A stretch of DNA of 64,000 nt, taken from the NCBI GenBank assembly GCA_964404255.1, contig CAYOJJ010000012.1:48050-112049 (forward strand), given 5' to 3'. Under the pieces are notes generated by a model. The model did not search any database. It was not told where the DNA came from and saw only the letters and a program-made list of their open reading frames with translations. The stretch is from JAFDZW01 sp964404255 (lineage in GTDB: Bacteria > Bacteroidota > Ignavibacteria > Palsa-1295). This document shows, piece by piece, positions 26,684-34,382 of this stretch. Within the stretch, counting starts at the first letter, position 1, and the number at the start of each line of letters is the position of its first letter. The translations under genes were made by a program, and so were the position numbers.

Positions 26684-27663
26684 GAAATTATAGGAAATAT
26701 ACTGGCCTTTTCCGGCTCACCGCAGAGTCGGTAAATTGCATCTTTCACTCGCTCCATTAACCAGAAAGGAGTGCTGGTGGCCCCGGAAATACCAACCGTT
26801 TTTAAGCCGGAAAACCATTGCGGATCAAGCTCGTTTTCCTGCTCGATGAAATGCGTATTGGGATTAGCACCTTTGGCTATTTCATAGAGCACTTTCCCAT
26901 TAGAACTGGTACGGCCTGCGACAAAAACGATGGCATCGTTATTTTCGGAGAATTCGATGAGCTTCTTTTCCCTACCTGATACCTGACCGCAAATGGTATC
27001 CTTGGCATGAAATTCTACCGCATCTTCTTCCATTTCTGCTACTACCAGATCAGCCAACCGCTTTTTAAGCTCGTCACGTACGGCATAAAAAGTCGGTTTA
27101 TCCATAGTCGTTTGGGAAAAAAGGACGGTGGGCTTATCTAAGGTAACCTTCTCTATTGCTTCGGCGACCGTTTTAATAACGATAGCCTCGTCATTTACTA
27201 CCCCCCGCAAACCGATAACTTCGGCATGATCTTTCTTACCGAAGATCACGATCTGAAAGCCCTTATCATAAAATTTACGAATACGCTCCTGTACTTTCGT
27301 TACCACCGGGCAGGTGGCATCGATAACTTCTATACCGAGTTCTTTGAGCTTTTCGTAAGTAGAAGGAGGTTCGCCGTGAGCGCGGATAAGGATCTTAACG
27401 GGATGATCGGAACCGGTATTTTCTTTAGCGATCTGCTCAAAATCCGAATGCTTAACCGTCTGAAGCCCCTTCTCACCTAAACGTTCTATCTCCATGGGAT
27501 TATGGATGATATCGCCAAGCGAAAAGAGCTTGTCATTTTGCGAGAGTTCTTCTTCGGCAAAATCGACTGCCCGAACTACTCCCCAGCAAAACCCGGAATT
27601 ACGATCAATGATTACTTCCACAACTACTTCAACAGTTACGAATAAATGAGGGTTCGGATACAT
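26680..27663 (-). CDS. ispH: 4-hydroxy-3-methylbut-2-enyl diphosphate reductase
   Basis: This enzyme does the last step of the MEP isoprenoid pathway with a [4Fe-4S] cluster. Cluster cysteines are in SGFCWGV, DATCPVV and TICGQVS. Active-site histidines lie in GDIIHNP and IRAHGEPP, and RTSSNGK is the conserved Ser/Asn region. The start is uncertain: ATG 27663 gives 327 residues, but GTG 27621 (MEVIIDRNSGFCWGV) would give the family-like N-terminus. It is first of an ispH-zapE unit and divergent from the SRPBCC gene. Confidence 0.93.
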   Translation of the reverse strand: MYPNPHLFVTVEVVVEVIIDRNSGFCWGVVRAVDFAEEELSQNDKLFSLGDIIHNPMEIERLGEKGLQTVKHSDFEQIAKENTGSDHPVKILIRAHGEPPSTYEKLKELGIEVIDATCPVVTKVQERIRKFYDKGFQIVIFGKKDHAEVIGLRGVVNDEAIVIKTVAEAIEKVTLDKPTVLFSQTTMDKPTFYAVRDELKKRLADLVVAEMEEDAVEFHAKDTICGQVSGREKKLIEFSENNDAIVFVAGRTSSNGKVLYEIAKGANPNTHFIEQENELDPQWFSGLKTVGISGATSTPFWLMERVKDAIYRLCGEPEKASIFPIIS

Positions 27664-27728
27664 ATTTACAACCAGCAATCCGTTAAATTTCGTATTTTAT
27701 TTTGTAATTCACAAGCACCTGTTATTCT

Positions 27729-28154
27729 ATGAGCAAAGGATGGACTGTCGAGCGTTCTACTTTTATCGAATCTTCCCCTTCCCAGGTATGGGAAGCCCTT
27801 ATTTCTCCCGGCCTAATTAAGCAGTACTTATTTGGCACGAATGTTACCTCCGATTGGAAGGTAGGCTCAGAAATACTATATGAGGGAGAATACCAGGGAA
27901 AGCCTTATCAGGATACGGGTAAGATCTTGACACTCGAACCGGAGCATATTTTTAGTTCGCTCATTCGCAGCGGCGGGTCTTCAGATCCCAAAGATCAGCA
28001 CACCGTTACTTACACGCTTGATGCCAAGGACAATGGTACGAGAGTAACCCTTTCCCAGGATAATTGCAAAGATGAAGCTCAGGCCGAGCACTTCGGAAAG
28101 AACTGGGAAACCGTTTTACAAAGCCTAAAACAACTACTCGAAAGCCATAATTAG
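27729..28154 (+). CDS. SRPBCC (AHSA1-like) ligand-binding protein
   Basis: This 141-residue protein matches the START/AHSA1 fold: FIESSPSQVWEALISPGLIKQYLFG is the typical helix-grip start, WKVGSEILYEG follows, and the long C-terminal helix (HFGKNWETVLQSLKQLLE) ends it. It probably binds a hydrophobic ligand in the cytosol. Family members range from stress proteins to cyclase-like enzymes, so no function can be given. Confidence 0.78.
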   Translation: MSKGWTVERSTFIESSPSQVWEALISPGLIKQYLFGTNVTSDWKVGSEILYEGEYQGKPYQDTGKILTLEPEHIFSSLIRSGGSSDPKDQHTVTYTLDAKDNGTRVTLSQDNCKDEAQAEHFGKNWETVLQSLKQLLESHN

Positions 28155-28221
28155 ATACGAAATATTTGCAATCAAGAAATTTTCCTTATGAAAAAAATTC
28201 TTAGTTTTTTTCAACTTACAC

Positions 28222-28252
28222 TTGCATTTTTATAAAAAGCGTTATATATTTG
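28222..28252 (+). promoter_or_regulatory. Bacteroidota-type promoter (TTG ... TAnnTTTG)
   Basis: TTG at 28222-28224 and TATATTTG at 28245-28252 match the -33/-7 pair of Bacteroidota primary sigma promoters, with a 20-base A/T-rich spacer. Transcription should start near 28258 and run into the long leader before ATG 28488. This is the clearest promoter in the window. Confidence 0.75.
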
Positions 28253-28257
28253 TAAGG

Positions 28258-28487
28258 TCTAGTTGCTTATAGATTGAATCGATGTACTTGTGTATGTTTT
28301 GCCACACAAGCGGCATACATCGATCGTTTGCCAGAGTGAGTACCCCCAGTATCTTCCTGCGCAATACAAAGTAGATCGCACGGTTCGGTTTGACCGGCGG
28401 ACTGCTTGTTCCCACCCCAGACAAATAAACTGCCTATTATCCCCGGGCTTTGGGGAGCAGTCGAACACATACTAACTAAAAAACACT
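28258..28487 (+). promoter_or_regulatory. Long structured 5' leader of the 28.5-32.7 kb gene set
   Basis: The roughly 230-base interval from the predicted start site to ATG 28488 folds well by eye. Stem 1: 28278-28286 with 28316-28324 (9 bp) stacked on 28287-28293 with 28304-28310 (7 bp), with a one-sided 5-base bulge CGGCA. Stem 2: 28400-28406 with 28456-28462 (7 bp) continued by 28415-28419 with 28451-28455 (5 bp). All three reading frames of this stretch are partly open on both strands, but none has a start, composition or neighbour that suggests a protein. It may be a riboswitch-like or protein-binding leader; no known class is recognised. Confidence 0.55.
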
Positions 28488-28724
28488 ATGAAAGAGAATA
28501 TGTTTACCGTCGATCTCGGATCGATCAAGTTGACGGACGATCAACGCGCTCATATCAATGCTGCCATCCAAACTGCGGTTAGCAGCGAACTGGCAAAGAT
28601 CGGAGGCCGCGGCCATATCGCCTTTGTCCCGGTCAATCATCTCCCAATAGGGCCTATCATTCAAGGCATCATTGCCCGGCCGATCAGCGATAAAATACTA
28701 CAGGAAATCAATAGTGTAGGATAA
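28488..28724 (+). CDS. 78-residue peptide of unknown function, first gene of an unusual cluster
   Basis: The N-terminal half is a predicted amphipathic helix (IKLTDDQRAHINAAIQTAV to about residue 36). A Gly-Gly-Arg-Gly turn at about 39-42 precedes a hydrophobic, proline- and glycine-bearing tail (FVPVNHLPIGPIIQGIIARP). There is no cysteine and no signal peptide. The layout of a charged helical leader, Gly-Gly turn and hydrophobic tail recalls a peptide precursor or bacteriocin-like product, but no modifying enzyme was found beside it. It follows the structured leader and lies nine bases before the Cys-rich gene. Function unknown. Confidence 0.6.
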   Translation: MKENMFTVDLGSIKLTDDQRAHINAAIQTAVSSELAKIGGRGHIAFVPVNHLPIGPIIQGIIARPISDKILQEINSVG

Positions 28725-28733
28725 GTATCGCTG

Positions 28734-29150
28734 ATGGACGAACCTCGCTCGGTGCTTTGCCCAAGTTCTCGGGCAAAGCCAGGCGCAAAGCTTCTCGGGG
28801 TTCGCCAGGATGATGGCACCGTTGCTATTCTACCGCAGGTCTTGCAGATCGATCTCTCGTTTTTAGCGAATACTCCGCAAGATATAAAAGCAGAGCGGCA
28901 ATTCCGCTTTACGAATGCCTGTGTAGAAGGCGGCTGCGTTCAATGGACGGGTTCACGGTGCGGCATTGCAGATCAGGCACTTGAACATAGTTCTCATGTT
29001 CCGGCTGCCGATGGGCTTATTGCCTGCTCTATCCGGCAGCAATGCCGATGGTTCTTGCAATCGGGCGCCGAAGCCTGCACGATCTGTCCATACATCCTGA
29101 CAGAAATTACCGAAGAAGAAGCGCTCGACTACATTAAGCGCGCAGTGTAA
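28734..29150 (+). CDS. Cysteine-rich protein of unknown function
   Basis: This 138-residue protein has seven cysteines in its C-terminal half in the spacing C-x4-C-x7-C-x21-C-x5-C-x10-C-x2-C, with the notable segments GGCVQWTGSRCG and CRWFLQSG before CTICP. One more cysteine lies near the N-terminus. The CxxC and the Trp-flanked cysteines suggest a metal or iron-sulfur site. There is no signal peptide. The gene is probably translated with the preceding peptide gene (nine-base gap). I do not recognise the family with confidence. Confidence 0.65.
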   Translation: MDEPRSVLCPSSRAKPGAKLLGVRQDDGTVAILPQVLQIDLSFLANTPQDIKAERQFRFTNACVEGGCVQWTGSRCGIADQALEHSSHVPAADGLIACSIRQQCRWFLQSGAEACTICPYILTEITEEEALDYIKRAV

Positions 29151-29179
29151 GCATACGATCTCAGGTGCTTACCATCCTA

Positions 29180-29205
29180 CCGGCTATCGGATCGCGATAA
29201 GCCGG
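29180..29205 (+). other. Hairpin in the 164-base gap before the 717-residue gene
   Basis: 29180-29189 pairs with 29195-29205 (10 bp with one bulged A) around a GATCG loop. No T-run follows, so it is not a terminator. It adds to the structured RNA seen throughout this gene set; the rest of the gap shows no coding signal. Confidence 0.45.
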
Positions 29206-29314
29206 ACGAACTTGCTCATACTTTTCCCAGATCACTACCGATAGATCCATCCTATCCGGAGTCTGCCGAAAATCCGATCACAGAGTAGGCATCATTTATT
29301 TCAATACTACTATC

Positions 29315-31468
29315 ATGGCACAAACTAAATCATCGTCAAAACCTACAACCGACGAATTATCCCGTCTCTTACCGGAACGCAATAACCTGCGGCTTAATAT
29401 TGCGCTTGGTATTGCAAAACCTCAGGGTCATACGACTTGGGAAGAGCTAAAATGCATTGGCTACAACCCACAACTTAAGCGCCTCGAAGCGATTGTTTCG
29501 ATCAAGCAATCGTCAGGCTATGGCGGTTCGCTCTGCTCAAAAGGCTCGAAAGAGTATGTCCGCTTCTACGTCGATTTCAAAGATGGCGGCGGCTTTATCG
29601 ATATGGGGCTCACGAGCTTTAAGGCGGCAAACATTTCCGATGCACCTCCTGGAGCACAGCACCCCTTAAGTTACATGGTATTTCTCTACATCAACGACGA
29701 GCAATACCGCCGCTTCACCGATTGCTCGCATGCCGTTATTCCAACCATGCGCGCCATTCTCTCCTGGAATGTCGAGCCGACGCCAAATACTCCGAATTAT
29801 CCACCGTACTATGGTAATGTACGCGATGCCGATATTCAACTGGCACGGCGCCCCTATATCATCCTTGGCGATATTGCCGATGTACTAAAAAATAAAGTAC
29901 TTGGCCCAGTTATTAAACCTGATTTCCAAATTCCGCTTCCCGATCCGGGACCAGTAGAACTTGCCGAACTCTATGAGTTTAATAAACAGGCTAACGTGCC
30001 GGATCACCGTACGTTCTATTCAGCGATCGGCAGTAGCATTCAATCAACCATGAGTTTTGCCAAGGCCGGATCGGCATTTAAAGCGACCGATCTTTCAAAA
30101 CTCAAGATCGATATTTCCAAACTGCTTCCCTTCTTCGATCCGAACGAACACAAAGCCGATGTAAGTTTTGAAGAAGCAACGTGCGTAGGGTTAAATACCG
30201 ATACCGATACGCTGGGTGCGGTCGTTCACATCAAAAAGAATAGCGGCTATAGCGGCGATCTTTGTCATAAAGGTTCGACCGAACATGTCGCCTTCTGGGC
30301 CGATTGGAATAATAATGGTACCTTCGATGAATACCTCGGTACGGTAAGCTTTGAAGTACATGACCTGGCAAATATTCCCGCCGGTGGATTGTACTATAAT
30401 GTTGCCCTTCCGATCAATGTAGCAAAGCGCCTGAAATCCTGCAAGACACCCAATATCATCAAAGTTCGTGCAGTATTATCATGGGAATCGCTGCCATCGA
30501 CTACCGATCCGAACCTGCTCAATACCTGGGGTAATTCTATCGACTCATTGGTACAGTTGCGTCCCGGCGATTCTTCTGGTATTCATACTATTATCAGTCT
30601 GGTCGGTAATGTAGCCCGTCTTGATATAGACCCGACGCATCACCTTTATAACTATAATGCCATCGCTCCCGGCGTTTCAAATAATCGTCCGTGGGGTGGT
30701 AGTATTAATTTCTGTGGTATTATTGATCGCAACGGCTTTAACGGAACGATCAAATTCCGCTTAAGTTGGAAGAAGTTCGGCGCACCCGATAGCGATTACA
30801 AACCGGTCTCGACGACCGAGACCTTCAATCTCTGGCAGCCACTTGTCAGCATCTTCCCCTACACCGATACTCAAACGGCAGATGCCGATGGCTGGTATAT
30901 CTACGATCCGAATCCGGCAGCGGGAATCTATGATATCTACGATAATGGATATTTGTCTCATCTCGAGACCTCCGGCTTCACCGATGGCACCTATACGATT
31001 AAGTTCGAATACACCGATGAATTCAATAATGTCATTCTCGGTGATCTCTTCTCGATCGTAGTCTGCAATCAGGGAATGAGCGTTAGCCCGACAGCTAATG
31101 CAACGGTCGATATGACCAAAGATCTCGATCTTGTCATCGATGGCGGTGATTGCCATAGTTACGATAAGATCGATCCGTTGATCAATGGACACTTGCGTGC
31201 AGTACATCCATTCTTTGGTTGGTGGTCGCTGAATTTACAGCCGACATCGCATACTCATGGCGCAGTACCGGTCCCGATCTCACGCAGTTACTCTGCCCTC
31301 GGAGATACCGGTGATGCGAATGCCGTCTGGACACTTGATACGACCCCGCTCGATCCCTGCGGATATACCGTAAGCCTGGAAGGACGTACCCGCGTCATCT
31401 TAAATAGCACCCCTGGCTACTATCCTTACTACGGACCCAAAGCAGTAGGCTTTGCTAAGCTTCCGTAG
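29315..31468 (+). CDS. 717-residue protein with two copies of a Cys-bearing domain, no signal peptide
   Basis: Residues of about 41-176 and 284-415 are diverged copies of one domain. Shared marks are a CxG near the start (C47/C290), IKxxSGYxGxLCxKGSxE (C74/C317), a D-x-x-x-G-x-F turn as in metal-binding or GEVED-like loops, a third cysteine (C137/C376), RAxLSW and a final WGN/YGN...QL. The C-terminal 300 residues hold beta-rich segments (KFRLSWKKFG, GTYTIKFEYTDEFNNVI) like adhesin or Ig folds, rich in Asp and Tyr. There is no N-terminal signal, which is odd for such a composition. Export, if any, must use another route. Function unknown. Confidence 0.7.
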   Translation: MAQTKSSSKPTTDELSRLLPERNNLRLNIALGIAKPQGHTTWEELKCIGYNPQLKRLEAIVSIKQSSGYGGSLCSKGSKEYVRFYVDFKDGGGFIDMGLTSFKAANISDAPPGAQHPLSYMVFLYINDEQYRRFTDCSHAVIPTMRAILSWNVEPTPNTPNYPPYYGNVRDADIQLARRPYIILGDIADVLKNKVLGPVIKPDFQIPLPDPGPVELAELYEFNKQANVPDHRTFYSAIGSSIQSTMSFAKAGSAFKATDLSKLKIDISKLLPFFDPNEHKADVSFEEATCVGLNTDTDTLGAVVHIKKNSGYSGDLCHKGSTEHVAFWADWNNNGTFDEYLGTVSFEVHDLANIPAGGLYYNVALPINVAKRLKSCKTPNIIKVRAVLSWESLPSTTDPNLLNTWGNSIDSLVQLRPGDSSGIHTIISLVGNVARLDIDPTHHLYNYNAIAPGVSNNRPWGGSINFCGIIDRNGFNGTIKFRLSWKKFGAPDSDYKPVSTTETFNLWQPLVSIFPYTDTQTADADGWYIYDPNPAAGIYDIYDNGYLSHLETSGFTDGTYTIKFEYTDEFNNVILGDLFSIVVCNQGMSVSPTANATVDMTKDLDLVIDGGDCHSYDKIDPLINGHLRAVHPFFGWWSLNLQPTSHTHGAVPVPISRSYSALGDTGDANAVWTLDTTPLDPCGYTVSLEGRTRVILNSTPGYYPYYGPKAVGFAKLP

Positions 31469-31482
31469 CTCATCACAAAAAA

Positions 31483-31519
31483 ACCGTACCGGCGTGCGAG
31501 GCTTCGGCGCCGGTACGGT
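31483..31519 (+). terminator. Strong hairpin between the 717- and 380-residue genes
   Basis: A perfect 12-bp stem (31483-31494 with 31508-31519) with a 13-base loop and a short tail CTTTAATAAT lies 15 bases after the stop at 31468. It may terminate most transcripts and so reduce expression of the following gene, or it may set a processing boundary inside the operon. The following start codon is 41 bases on. Confidence 0.6.
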
Positions 31520-31560
31520 CTTTAATAATTACCGTTACAGTTTACAAACCTATTATTACT

Positions 31561-32703
31561 ATGGCAGATAAAGTAGAATCCATGAAGATCCCCTGTTGCC
31601 CGGAATTGCTCAGGGATGAAAATTGCGATGTGCTGTATTTCAATCGCACATTAAACTATCCATTCTTTTTCAAAGAACGGGATATTCGCCTGACCGTCCA
31701 GCTTATTCTCGGCTTTAAGCTCTCGCGCTGTACGCTGGGCCTTGTGCTCGGAGATCCGGTTTATAGCACTACCCTATTGCCCGGAGAAAAAGTACGGATC
31801 GTCACCACCGATCGCCGTTCTTCCTTCACTTATGATGCGACGACAAAACTCAGTTATCGCAGTGAACAGATCTCTGAAGAGCAGTACTTTATGCGTGCAA
31901 CGCAATCGTACTTCTCCGATCTCGAAGACGAGCAATCCGGCAGCGGTAGTAGCTCGAGTAAATCTCATTGGGATTTCAAAGGCAGCACCGATGGCAGTAT
32001 CGATCTCAACCCATTCAGCCCGGGAATAGGATCGAGCAGCAGCCAGACTCAAAACCACGATGCATCTTCCACTTACGACTTCCTTAATCGTCAGAGTTCG
32101 AATATGCGCTCGGCAGCTACGCAGGCAATGAATAGCACACGCAAGGCTCATTCGATCTCAGTAGGTGAAGTCTCGACTCGAGTTCATGTCGAAAGCGAAT
32201 CAGAAGATCATTTCGAATCTTCATCGCGCGAATTTTCGAATATGAACGATTGCCATGCCGTCACTTACATCGTCTATCGTCTTAATAAAAAGATGGTAGT
32301 GAAGTTCGAGCTTGTGAGCATCGATATTTCGATCACAGGCGCCACCAGTGCCAATGGACTCGCGGCCTTTCCGCAGACCATCACGCCAGAACTTCGTGCG
32401 GCTATTATCAAACAGATCATAGCTGAACTCAGTGGCATTGGTATTCTCGATGCCAGTGGCCAGCCAAGCGCGGAGATAAAAAAGCGGTTCGATTTCTCGA
32501 TGGAATTTACCTTGCCCACTGCCGGTACGATCGTCAAAGGTTGTCTTGACGAGTGCAATACCTGCGAACCGGCACGCCGCGAGCGAGTTCATCTCGAAAA
32601 CGAGATGCTTAAGAAGAAGATCGAACTACTCGAAAAATCTCAGGAATACCGCTGCTGCCCGGACGAATGCTGCCATGAGGAAAAGGAAATACCGGCATCT
32701 TAA
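31561..32703 (+). CDS. 380-residue protein with Ser-rich middle and Cys-rich coiled-coil tail, unknown function
   Basis: The N-terminal part (about 1-110) opens IPCCPELL and has a beta-rich stretch with LLPGEKVRIVTTDRR. Residues of about 120-225 are low complexity, rich in Ser/Gly/Asp, with a long Ser/Thr/Asn stretch likely disordered or elongated. From about 228 a second folded part begins (HAVTYIVYRLNKKMVVKFELVS). A cysteine cluster C328-x3-C332-x2-C335 precedes a coiled coil (about 338-362) and a final CC-x3-CC (365-371). No signal peptide. The architecture suggests a structural or assembly protein. No family recognised. Confidence 0.7.
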   Translation: MADKVESMKIPCCPELLRDENCDVLYFNRTLNYPFFFKERDIRLTVQLILGFKLSRCTLGLVLGDPVYSTTLLPGEKVRIVTTDRRSSFTYDATTKLSYRSEQISEEQYFMRATQSYFSDLEDEQSGSGSSSSKSHWDFKGSTDGSIDLNPFSPGIGSSSSQTQNHDASSTYDFLNRQSSNMRSAATQAMNSTRKAHSISVGEVSTRVHVESESEDHFESSSREFSNMNDCHAVTYIVYRLNKKMVVKFELVSIDISITGATSANGLAAFPQTITPELRAAIIKQIIAELSGIGILDASGQPSAEIKKRFDFSMEFTLPTAGTIVKGCLDECNTCEPARRERVHLENEMLKKKIELLEKSQEYRCCPDECCHEEKEIPAS

Positions 32704-32813
32704 AGTAGTTGTGCTATGATGCTACTGTAGCATCCCACCCCCCTGCCGAAAGCGCAAGGATTACGGGATAACTACTACGATGATAGATACCCCCTGTGCA
32801 AAACAGGTAGGCG
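32704..32813. other. Short 3' region with minor hairpins
   Basis: Between the stop at 32703 and the terminator lie two small hairpins: a 6-bp stem in GATGCTACTGTAGCATC (near 32718-32734) and CCTGT-GCAAA-ACAGG (near 32793). No reading frame of interest is seen. Confidence 0.35.
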
Positions 32814-32841
32814 AAAGACCCCGGCTTCGGCCGGGGTCTTT
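32814..32841 (+). terminator. UUCG-capped terminator closing the 28.5-32.7 kb gene set
   Basis: A perfect 12-bp G/C-rich stem (32814-32825 with 32830-32841) capped by the very stable UUCG tetraloop, with T-run TTTTATT. It ends the cluster, defining the transcript as about 28258 to 32845. Confidence 0.92.
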
Positions 32842-32919
32842 TATTAGGTAGTTGTATATTTGAATATGTGTAATGATCCGATTTCAAGGCTACTGCCTAT
32901 AATATCCGGCCTTAAAGCA

Positions 32920-33654
32920 ATGACGCAATATGCAGCCGCTATCCTCTTATTATTCTTCTTTTGTTCGCCGGTCTTTGCGCAGGAATTTAAATACCCAGTT
33001 ATACCTTCATCAGGTCACGGTATAAAAGATTTTATACCCAAAGGGTGGTTTGCACTCGATACTGCTTACGGTGATCTCAATAAGGATAACAAAACCGATA
33101 TTGCTCTCATATTGCAATGTTCGGATTCCAATAATATAATCCATAATACAGGAGGTCTCGGAGTAGATATTCTCGATACCAACCCCAGGATACTGCTCAT
33201 TCTTTTTTATAATAGCAGCGACCAATCATATACCCTGAAATTACAGCATAATACGTTTATTCTTAATTGGGATGACCCTGTGCTCGACGATCCATTCGCA
33301 GAGATTACCATCGAGCATGGCACCATAAAAATATCATTTACCTTTTGGGCAAGTGCCGGTAGCTGGTCGGCCAGTAATACGACCTATCAATTCCAATGGC
33401 TCGATAACGATTTCAAACTCATCGGCGCTGAAGATTTTTCTTATGAACGCAATACCGGTAATTCACGAGAATGCAGCTACAATTTTTTGACCAAACGAAA
33501 AAAAATCACGACCGAACGAAATATCTCAAACGATGAAAACAATCCCATAATACGTACGAATACTAAATGGGAAAAACTAAAGCTCAAACAATTAAGATCT
33601 CTCTCGACATTCATCGAGCCATATACCTGGCATATAGGAAATATAGAATTATAG
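32920..33654 (+). CDS. Exported protein of unknown function
   Basis: ATG 32920 opens a signal peptide (AAAILLLFFFCSPVFAQE). The 244-residue protein contains YGDLNKDNKTDIALIL, a calcium-loop-like FG-GAP/VCBS segment (about 45-65), then a beta-rich part. The FG-GAP-type loop is known from integrin-like and secreted beta-propeller proteins, but there is only one here. Codons upstream to 32860 are open but give no signal peptide. Function unknown; periplasm or outside expected. Confidence 0.6.
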   Translation: MTQYAAAILLLFFFCSPVFAQEFKYPVIPSSGHGIKDFIPKGWFALDTAYGDLNKDNKTDIALILQCSDSNNIIHNTGGLGVDILDTNPRILLILFYNSSDQSYTLKLQHNTFILNWDDPVLDDPFAEITIEHGTIKISFTFWASAGSWSASNTTYQFQWLDNDFKLIGAEDFSYERNTGNSRECSYNFLTKRKKITTERNISNDENNPIIRTNTKWEKLKLKQLRSLSTFIEPYTWHIGNIEL

Positions 33655-33723
33655 TATACTCATTGTGCCATAATAGGTACAGAAAAGATTGACGTATATT
33701 TCAGAGTAACAATACAGGCACCT

Positions 33724-34053
33724 ATGCGGCCGCCACGGATAGAACTCAAAAATAAGCGTGCGCTCGATACTTCCGCAGCGTTTTTCGACCAGATATATGG
33801 CTGGGTAAAGCGCTTAGCGAAACGCTGCCCTAAATGCGGGCGGGAACATACTATGGTCCTACTCGAAGACCAGCACTTCGAAGGCTGTACCCTCTGCCTG
33901 TATGTGGAGCTTCAGGAAGGATACTATTTCGAAGAAGGAGATTATAGCGAAGCCCAGCGTGCACTCGATTCCATTCTTGCCGAACGACGGGTTGACCGGC
34001 CATTCTCAGCCCGCTTCCAGCCTATGAACTTCAAACGCAATGGTTTTCGATGA
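33724..34053 (+). CDS. Small protein with a zinc-ribbon-like CxxC pair
   Basis: This 109-residue protein has CPKCGREH (about 37-42) and GCTLCLY (about 54-60), four cysteines in the arrangement of a zinc ribbon. The rest is charged. No family recognised. Its last bases overlap the start of the membrane protein gene by four (ATGA), so the two are translationally coupled and may act together. Confidence 0.6.
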   Translation: MRPPRIELKNKRALDTSAAFFDQIYGWVKRLAKRCPKCGREHTMVLLEDQHFEGCTLCLYVELQEGYYFEEGDYSEAQRALDSILAERRVDRPFSARFQPMNFKRNGFR

Positions 34054-34313
34054 CACCGAGAGCCCGCTTTCTCGTTCGCTACTTCCTGGGGATGGTCCTC
34101 TTCTGCATTGCCTGGCAGACGCTGGCCTTTTGGGGTGATGAGCACTATGACAGCCTTGCCGAGAGCTTCCTCTACTGGATCCGTTCACTACCCTTCGTTG
34201 AGCCGATCGAATACCCCACTACCTTTTTTATTGCCTTTTTGGTCTATCCGATTCTCTTTTATATCGTTATCAGTGGTATTATTTTGGTAATATGGCGGCT
34301 GAGAAAGGGCTAA
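34050..34313 (+). CDS. Small membrane protein of unknown function
   Basis: This 87-residue protein has two membrane helices (about 8-26 and 58-80), a short loop with GDEHYDSLAESF between and a basic tail WRLRKG. The start overlaps the stop of the zinc-ribbon gene (ATGA). No homologous family recognised. Likely inner-membrane. Confidence 0.6.
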   Translation: MTPRARFLVRYFLGMVLFCIAWQTLAFWGDEHYDSLAESFLYWIRSLPFVEPIEYPTTFFIAFLVYPILFYIVISGIILVIWRLRKG

Positions 34314-34382
34314 CTTCGCCGAAATTCAACTACGGAAAATACTGTTCTCCAAAGTTCATAAATTATGTTATTTTCCGACCCT

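Noticed and set aside
28242..28475. Several overlapping reading frames of about 60-70 codons on both strands
   Set aside because: They overlap each other in many frames, lie in a highly structured leader and show no coding composition or start signal, so they look like chance openings in the 5' UTR.
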